Shown piece after piece: positions 58,550-64,000 of a stretch of DNA of 64,000 nucleotides. The position numbers and the translations under genes were made by a program. The notes beneath the pieces were generated by a model that saw only the letters and a program-made list of their open reading frames with translations, was not told the origin of the DNA and did not search any database. The DNA is from CAVVSQ01 sp963848825 (GTDB lineage: Bacteria; Planctomycetota; Planctomycetia; Gemmatales; Gemmataceae): positions 744,001 to 808,000 of the forward strand of contig CAWKFA010000015.1 of the NCBI GenBank assembly GCA_963848825.1. Direction: 5' to 3'. Position 1 is the first letter of the stretch, and every line of letters begins with the position of its first letter.

Positions 58550-58859
58550 GGAAATCTCCTTTGACGGCTGGCGTCAAGCACGCATATTTGGTGGGCGAAC
58601 CTGTCAAAGCCAAATTAACACAAGTCATGTCAAATGCCCATTATTTTTTTCATTTTAGAAAATATCTTGGTGACAGGGGTCAGTTAACTCAGTAAAATAG
58701 GCACGCGGCGGCGACGACAATACGCATTGGAAGGAGATGGCCTGGCAACGTCTCCATTTCTTTCTAAACTTCGCCGCCGCACTTTTCAAAACATGTTGAT
58801 CTTCAAGTTGGCCCCTAGACGGAATGACTGTCTGGGGGTCGTGCTTTTGGGCGGCCGCG
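58550..58859. other. Intergenic, contains a GGGGTCAGTTAACT motif
   Basis: 310 bases between the divergent DUF1501 and MFS genes. At 58675-58693 AGGGGTCAGTTAACTCAGT resembles cores of dispersed REP-type elements. No other structure seen. Confidence 0.35.
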
Positions 58860-60136
58860 ATGCAGGAAGCACACGATCCGTACGGGGCGCTGCGGCGGCC
58901 CGATTACCGCCGTCTGTTGATCGGCGGCGTCCTGTTTACTATCGGCACCGAAATACAGGCCGTCGCGGTTGGCTGGGAACTCTATCAGCGTACCGGTTCG
59001 CCGCTGGCACTTGGCCTCACCGGCCTGGCCCAATTTCTGCCCGTGCTGCTGCTGGCGCTGCCGGCGGGGCACACGGCCGACCGCTTCGATTGCAAAAAAG
59101 TACTTCTTGCCGCTCAGGGCCTGGGCATGGTTACTTCGCTGGTGCTGGCCGCCCTGTCCTTCTGGCAAGCACCCGTCTACCTCACCTACGTTTGCCTGCT
59201 CGTGGTCGGCGTCGCCAGGGCCTTTAGCGTGCCAGCGCGCTGGGCCTTGCTGCCGCGCATGATTCCGCTCGAGTTGCTCCCCAACGCGGTAACCTGGAAT
59301 AGCAGCGGCTTTCAAGTCGCCAACGTCACCGGTCCAGCGCTGGGCGGCTATGCCCTCAGCCTGATGGCGCCCGGTGGGGCCTATCTGATCACCGCCTGTT
59401 GTGCGCTCTGTTGCGTCGGACTGGTAAGCACCATACGGGCCCAGCATGTGGCGCATCATCGCGAACCACCGTCGCTGGAGACGCTTCTGGCGGGCTTACG
59501 CTTCGTGTGGCGATCCAAGGCGATCCTGTCGACAATTTCACTGGATTTGTTTGCCGTCTTGCTCGGGGGAGCCACCGCGCTCCTGCCGGTCTATGCGCGC
59601 GATATCTTGCTAGTGGACGAAAATGGCTTTGGCTGGCTCCGCGCCGCGCCGGCGCTTGCGCGCTCGTTACCGCCTTCATCATGGCTCATCACCCGCCGCT
59701 CCATCACGCCGGCAAGATTCTGTTGGTCGCCGTCGCCGGCTTCGGGGCGGCCACCGTCGTTTTTGGCTTGTCCCAAGACTTTCGCCTGTCCTTTGCCATG
59801 CTGATGCTGACGGGAGCGTTTGACAACATCAGTGTCGTGGTTCGCGGCACCCTGGTGCAGACCTTGACGCCGGAAGCCATGCGCGGCCGGGTGGGCGCGG
59901 TCAATATCGTGTTTGTTAGTTCTTCAAATGAGTTGGGCGGCTTTGAATCCGGGTTGACCGCGTACTATTTCGGAGCCGTCGCTTCCGTGGTCATGGGTGG
60001 CGTCGGCACGATTCTTGTCGTGCTCGCCGTGATGGGGCTTTGGCCGCCGATTCTTCGTCTGAGCCTCAAACACATGCCAGTCCCGGATAAAGAGGGCCCG
60101 AGCACTCTGGAAGAAAGCATGGCGCCGCCAGCCTGA
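58860..60136 (+). CDS. MFS transporter (EntS-like)
   Basis: About 425 residues, 12 predicted helices, starting MQEAHDPYGALRRPDYRRLL. Family signature GHTADRFDCKKVLL between helices 2 and 3, and the EntS/DUF894-type segments RAFSVPARWALLPRMIP and TPEAMRGRVGAVNIVFVSSS. Frame change near 59645. Exports a small molecule, perhaps a siderophore-like compound by analogy; substrate unknown. Confidence 0.85.
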
Positions 60137-60163
60137 ACGTTCGGGCTCCCATCCTGGGGTTCA

Positions 60164-60538
60164 TCATGTCTTCTTGGCGAACGACTCCACTGCTTCCTCT
60201 TCGGTCCCATAAATGTTAAACAAGGGCGTCAGCCGGGTGTTGTTGAGGTTCTCCATGATACTGGCGTCGATATTGCAAATCGCCAGCCGGCCATTGGCAG
60301 CCTGGACTTTTCGATTGAGCATCACCAGTTTGCCCAGTCCCATGCTGGGAAGGAAATCCACCACCTCGAGGTTCAGGACAAGCTCGTTGCGGCCCATGTC
60401 GCCGACCAGTTGCAGGATCAGATCAAAGACCCCCCGGATCAGGTCTTCATCCAGCAGATGGGGAGTTTTAAGGCGCACCACCGTGATGGACCCTATGTCA
60501 TGCCGTTCCACCCAGTGCGAGCCATGTTTGCTGGACAT
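60164..60538 (-). CDS. STAS-domain protein (anti-sigma factor antagonist type)
   Basis: 124 residues. STAS fold (ITVVRLKTPHLLDED, ELVLNLEVVDFLPSMGLGKL) with Ser in the phosphorylation-site loop (LPSMGLG). In related systems this Ser is phosphorylated by an anti-sigma kinase. No kinase or sigma gene is adjacent. Lies 5 bases downstream of the amidohydrolase gene on the same strand, so they may share a transcript. Confidence 0.87.
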   Translation of the reverse strand: MSSKHGSHWVERHDIGSITVVRLKTPHLLDEDLIRGVFDLILQLVGDMGRNELVLNLEVVDFLPSMGLGKLVMLNRKVQAANGRLAICNIDASIMENLNNTRLTPLFNIYGTEEEAVESFAKKT

Positions 60539-60543
60539 TGCGG

Positions 60544-62247
60544 TTAGCCTTTGGTTGTTGCCGCCGTCGGGTCGACAGTTCTCCGCAAGGCTCGGCCTGG
60601 CCGTGCTCCCGTATGTCTGCCCTGGTCCAGGACTAGCTGACCGTTCACGACGACGTAGGCGACGCCCTCTCCGTACTGAAACGGGTCGGCGTAAGTGGCG
60701 CGGTCGATGATCCGCTCCGGATCAAAGACGGCAATGTCGGCATAGCTGTCGGGCCGCAGTAGTCCCCGGTCGTTGAGTCCCAGTTTGATAGCGTTTTGCG
60801 AGGTCATCTTACGAATGGCGTCCTCCAGGCGAAGCAAGCCTTGCTGGCGCACATAAACGCCCAGTACTCGGGGGAAGGTGCCAAAGCTACGTGGGTGGGG
60901 ATGGCCGCTCCGCAACGGTCCCTCGGTAGCCAGAGCCAGGCCGTCCGAACCAATCGAACACCAGGGTTGTACCATGGCGAGGTTCATGTCCTTTTCCGTG
61001 TGATGGTCATAAACCGTGGACACGGAGCCGCCTTCTTCAATCAGCAGATCGAAAAACTCATCGAGTAGGTCCGGCACAGGCGTTTTGTCTTTAATCCGGG
61101 CTGCCAGGATCTTATCCATGGTCAGGCCCTGGTAAGCATTCTTGGCCGCGATGAGCATGCGTCCCCAGTCGCCGCCCACGGCCATGTAATGATTGTACCA
61201 GCCCGGTACTCCCTCTTTAATGTCCTTTTTGAGGCGCGGACGTTCCTTGGGGTCCTTGAGGCGCTGGAGCATTTTCCCCGTACCCCCCTCATGGGCCCAG
61301 GGGGGAATGATGCTTGCAAGGTTATTGTTGCCGCGCGTGTAGGGATACACATTGCCCCCGACGTTGATGCCCTCCTTGCGGGCCGCGTCGATTAACGTGA
61401 CGATCTCGTTCATCCGGCCCCAAAGCCGCTGATCCGCTATCTTGATATGCAAGATCTCGACCGCAATCCCCGCACGGCGGCCGATCGAGATGACCTCCTC
61501 GATCGCCTTGAAGACGTCGGTCCCTTCATGGCGAATATGGCTCACGAAGATGCCGCGATAACGCGCGACGATCTTGCAGAGCTCGACAATGTCATCGGTG
61601 GTCGCCAGCGCGTCGGGTGGCATCGCCAACATGCACGATAAGCCGGCGGCGCCATTTTGCATCGCTTCTTCGACGAGCCGCTTCATCTGCTCGAATTGCT
61701 CCGCCGTCGGGCGCTCGTGCGACGAGCCCATCACGCATTGCCACACGGTGCCGAGGCCGACAAAGGACGCGACATTCGTGGAGATGCCGCTTTTTTCCAC
61801 TAAATCGAAGTAGCCGCCCAAGGTTGTCCACTCATAGGGTTTGCCGGCCACCTTGGCACGATGCGCGGCCAGCTTGAGCTGATAAGGCCCAGCGGAAGTG
61901 CTCTCGCCGAGTGCTTCGGTCGTGACGCCTTGCCGGATTTTGCTTTGCGCGTCGCCATCCTCCAGCAAAGTGAAATCGGAATGGGAGTGCATATCGACAA
62001 ATCCCGGCGCCACCACCAGCCCGCGGGCGTTGATCTCCCGTTTGGCCGGGTTCGCGGGAACGTTGCCCATGGCGACAATCTTCGTGCCGCGTACCGCCAC
62101 ATCGCCGTAATACCAGGGATTGCCTGTGCCATCGACGATCTTGCCGTGGCGAATCACCAGGTCGAACTGACTATCTTCCGCCGCCGGCGCCGTGGCGCCA
62201 AAGATAAACGTCGCGAAGGAAAGAACGGATATGGAGAGCCGACGCAT
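60544..62247 (-). CDS. Exported D-aminoacylase-like amidohydrolase
   Basis: 567 residues with signal peptide (ISVLSFATFIFGATAPAA). Amidohydrolase superfamily: H-x-H metal site His87/His89 (VDMHSHSDF), VSHIRHEGTDV, AVEILHIKIAD, GSDGLALAT, RSFGTFPRVLGVYVR. Close to N-acyl-D-amino acid deacylases, which release D-amino acids from N-acyl forms. The usual GNCG cysteine region is instead GESTSAGP, so metal coordination may differ. Substrate unproven. Confidence 0.88.
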   Translation of the reverse strand: MRRLSISVLSFATFIFGATAPAAEDSQFDLVIRHGKIVDGTGNPWYYGDVAVRGTKIVAMGNVPANPAKREINARGLVVAPGFVDMHSHSDFTLLEDGDAQSKIRQGVTTEALGESTSAGPYQLKLAAHRAKVAGKPYEWTTLGGYFDLVEKSGISTNVASFVGLGTVWQCVMGSSHERPTAEQFEQMKRLVEEAMQNGAAGLSCMLAMPPDALATTDDIVELCKIVARYRGIFVSHIRHEGTDVFKAIEEVISIGRRAGIAVEILHIKIADQRLWGRMNEIVTLIDAARKEGINVGGNVYPYTRGNNNLASIIPPWAHEGGTGKMLQRLKDPKERPRLKKDIKEGVPGWYNHYMAVGGDWGRMLIAAKNAYQGLTMDKILAARIKDKTPVPDLLDEFFDLLIEEGGSVSTVYDHHTEKDMNLAMVQPWCSIGSDGLALATEGPLRSGHPHPRSFGTFPRVLGVYVRQQGLLRLEDAIRKMTSQNAIKLGLNDRGLLRPDSYADIAVFDPERIIDRATYADPFQYGEGVAYVVVNGQLVLDQGRHTGARPGRALRRTVDPTAATTKG

Positions 62248-62375
62248 GGTGTTTCCTCGGCGGGTGGAGACCTGGCAACTGACGCTATTATCCAGTGCGA
62301 CTGGGGAATGTCAAAAGGATTAAGGAATACCAGATAAAGTCCGCAGCGTGGGCGGCGAGCTGCGTCCGCTGGAAG

Positions 62376-63969
62376 TTAGTATCCCGGCCAATCAAGGGCC
62401 ACCAGCAGATCGTAGAGCCATGGATGGCGCCATGGGTTCCAGGGTGAGTAGTTCGCGGTCAGTACGGAAACACCCAGGCATAGGTAGCCGAGCGCTCGCC
62501 CCCACTTCGACGCTCCCAGGCGGTCCGCACTGGGCAGCAAGCACAATAGCCAAAGTGGGCTTAACCAGATGAGCCAGCGCAGGCCGACGGTGAAGCCGCC
62601 ATAATTGTCGCTTTTGAACGCGTAAAAACCGACCACGACAAGTGTCAAAGCCAGGGTCAGCGGGGCCAAGAACCATGGTAGACCTGGCGACTCGTCTGCA
62701 ACGGCTGGCTGCCGTGTTCGCCGCCAGTTGCTCCCCAGGTGCCAGGCGCCGCCAATCATCGGCGCCATGGCGAGCAGCCAAAGCGGCGTCAGCGAGAATA
62801 AACCATGGTGGCCGAACAGCAGATGACCCACATACGCCAGGCGAGATTCATGAAAGCGTGCCCAGTCGATGCCGGTTTTGGTTTGGCCTTCGAGTGGCTT
62901 GCGCCAGTGACTGCCTTCATATTCATACCACTCGCCGCCGAATTCACTATACGCCGGTTTCAGTTGGCCGACGGCGACCACGTTGGTGACGAAAAACGCA
63001 ATGGCCGGCACGGCAGCCGCCGTGACAAAGAAAAGGAGTGTGCGCCGGGGGTCCCAGTAGCCAAGTAGCAGGAACACAATGACCGCGAAGGCCAGGGCGG
63101 GCAATTCATTGCATACCGCAAAAGATGCAAACAAACCGGCGGCCGCATGATGCTGCCAGGGGGACCTGGTAACCCAGTCGGCACAACCGCCGCGAGCGCA
63201 CGGCGTGCGCCGCCAAATTTCGACAACGCTAACCAGCGTGAAGAGCACTGCATAGGCTGCAATGACATGGTTATTGAGCGTAATGAGAAACGGCGTGACC
63301 AGGGTACCGAAGGCCGCGGCGGCCACGACGAAGTACTTGCCCCAATCCGTTCGGCCAAAATGCTCCGCGAGGTTGGCGATCTGCCGCAGGTAGATCCCAA
63401 AAGGGAGCACGTTGACCAGGACCAGAATCGTTCGCACCACCGCATCGGGATGGGCTGTCATCGTCCAGCCAAAAAACACCTTGAGTAGCCAATACAGCCC
63501 GGCCAACAGCGTCGCTAACAGCGGCGGCTTGCTGGAGTAAAAGTCCCATGTGGTCGGCTGCAGGACTTTATCGACGCTTTGATAGCCATCTTTAAAAATA
63601 ATGCCACGGTCGGAACGAACACGCGCGTAATATCCGGCCTGGACGATGGCCGCCGATCCCAGTGCGCTGGTATTCCCTAGCGGCGCGACAGCGCTGGCCA
63701 GGGCCGTGTCACGGTTGCGGTGGCCGATAACATAAGTTCCTTCATCCCCGAGCGCGAATGGTCGCCCAGCGTGAACGGTCATTGGAGCTAAAGGTTGGCA
63801 TCTGCGCCGGTCGCGTGGTGGGCCACAGGCGCCGTCGATCGCCGGGGTCTTCTTCATCGCGATGGATCGATGGCTCGAATACGAGCTGGGCGGACATAAT
63901 CCGCCCCAGAGCGGCCCCAAGGGCTACCGCGATCATAATCCCATAGAGCAAGCGGCGTGACGGGTTCAT
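62376..63969 (-). CDS. Membrane protein, GT39/ArnT-like (putative glycosyltransferase)
   Basis: About 530 residues. Starts MNPSRRLLYGIMIAVALGAA; frame change near 63755, then GDEGTYVIGHR and about 9 helices (LLATLLAGLYWLLKVFFGW, AVVRTILVLVNVLPFGIYL, FVVAAAAFGTLVTPFL). The luminal loops and helix pattern resemble dolichol-P-mannose/ArnT-type transferases; no catalytic residue is assigned with confidence. The start is 31 bases from the window end. Confidence 0.7.
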
Positions 63970-64000
63970 CCGAATAGCTTACGAGGCCCCGACCCCGACT

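Overview
The window looks like a GC-rich chromosomal segment of a planctomycete, most likely a Gemmata-type (Gemmatales) bacterium. The evidence is the gene families: a secreted propeller/HEAT/cytochrome-c dehydrogenase, a Tat-exported DUF1501 protein, a glycine-rich RRM protein, a WD40 protein paired with a Ser/Thr kinase, ECF sigma factors of the type common in that group, and WXG100-like proteins beside an FtsK-type ATPase. LpxA indicates a lipid A-bearing outer membrane. No rRNA, tRNA, CRISPR array, integrase or transposase gene was found.

Layout. 0-9.6 kb: end of ligA, a membrane protein, an ECF sigma factor, the large dehydrogenase, the RRM protein and a LarA-type nickel enzyme. 9.8-14.7 kb: a two-component pair, a second ECF factor, a nitrilase-family amidase and a methyltransferase. 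14.7-19.8 kb: a secreted protein, then a miniature TssL/TssM (DotU/IcmF) pair and a vWA protein. 20-29.8 kb: NikR, a UPF0261 (Tm-1 N-terminal-like) protein, a MacAB-like export system, a TIM-barrel protein matching the other half of Tm-1, and a PafA-like phosphatase. 29.9-34.8 kb: a compact type VII secretion-like operon (FtsK/EssC-type ATPase plus three small helical proteins). 34.9-40.4 kb: a CDF transporter, an esterase, a TolC-like protein, a Cys-rich repeat protein and a membrane protein. 40.5-43.6 kb: housekeeping genes (rpoZ, gmk, yicC, secG, lpxA). 43.8-46 kb: a DNA methyltransferase coupled to an antitoxin and a broken PIN toxin, then YjbQ. 46-52 kb: kinase/WD40 pair, small membrane proteins, Nif3. 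52.5-56.6 kb: nitrite assimilation (NirC-like channel and a NirB-NirD fusion). 57-64 kb: DUF1501, an MFS exporter, STAS, a D-aminoacylase-like enzyme and a glycosyltransferase-like membrane protein.

About twenty genes, including essential ones (ligA, gmk), switch reading frame one or more times while both halves remain well conserved. This fits single-base assembly errors better than gene decay, so such genes are given as one CDS over the full span with the approximate break stated.

The most interesting parts are the type VII-like operon with its W-x-D signature, the truncated TssL/TssM pair with a degenerate nucleotide-binding loop, the two halves of a Tm-1-like protein encoded separately, and the repeat/hairpin elements at 21.6-21.8 and 56.9-57.0 kb.
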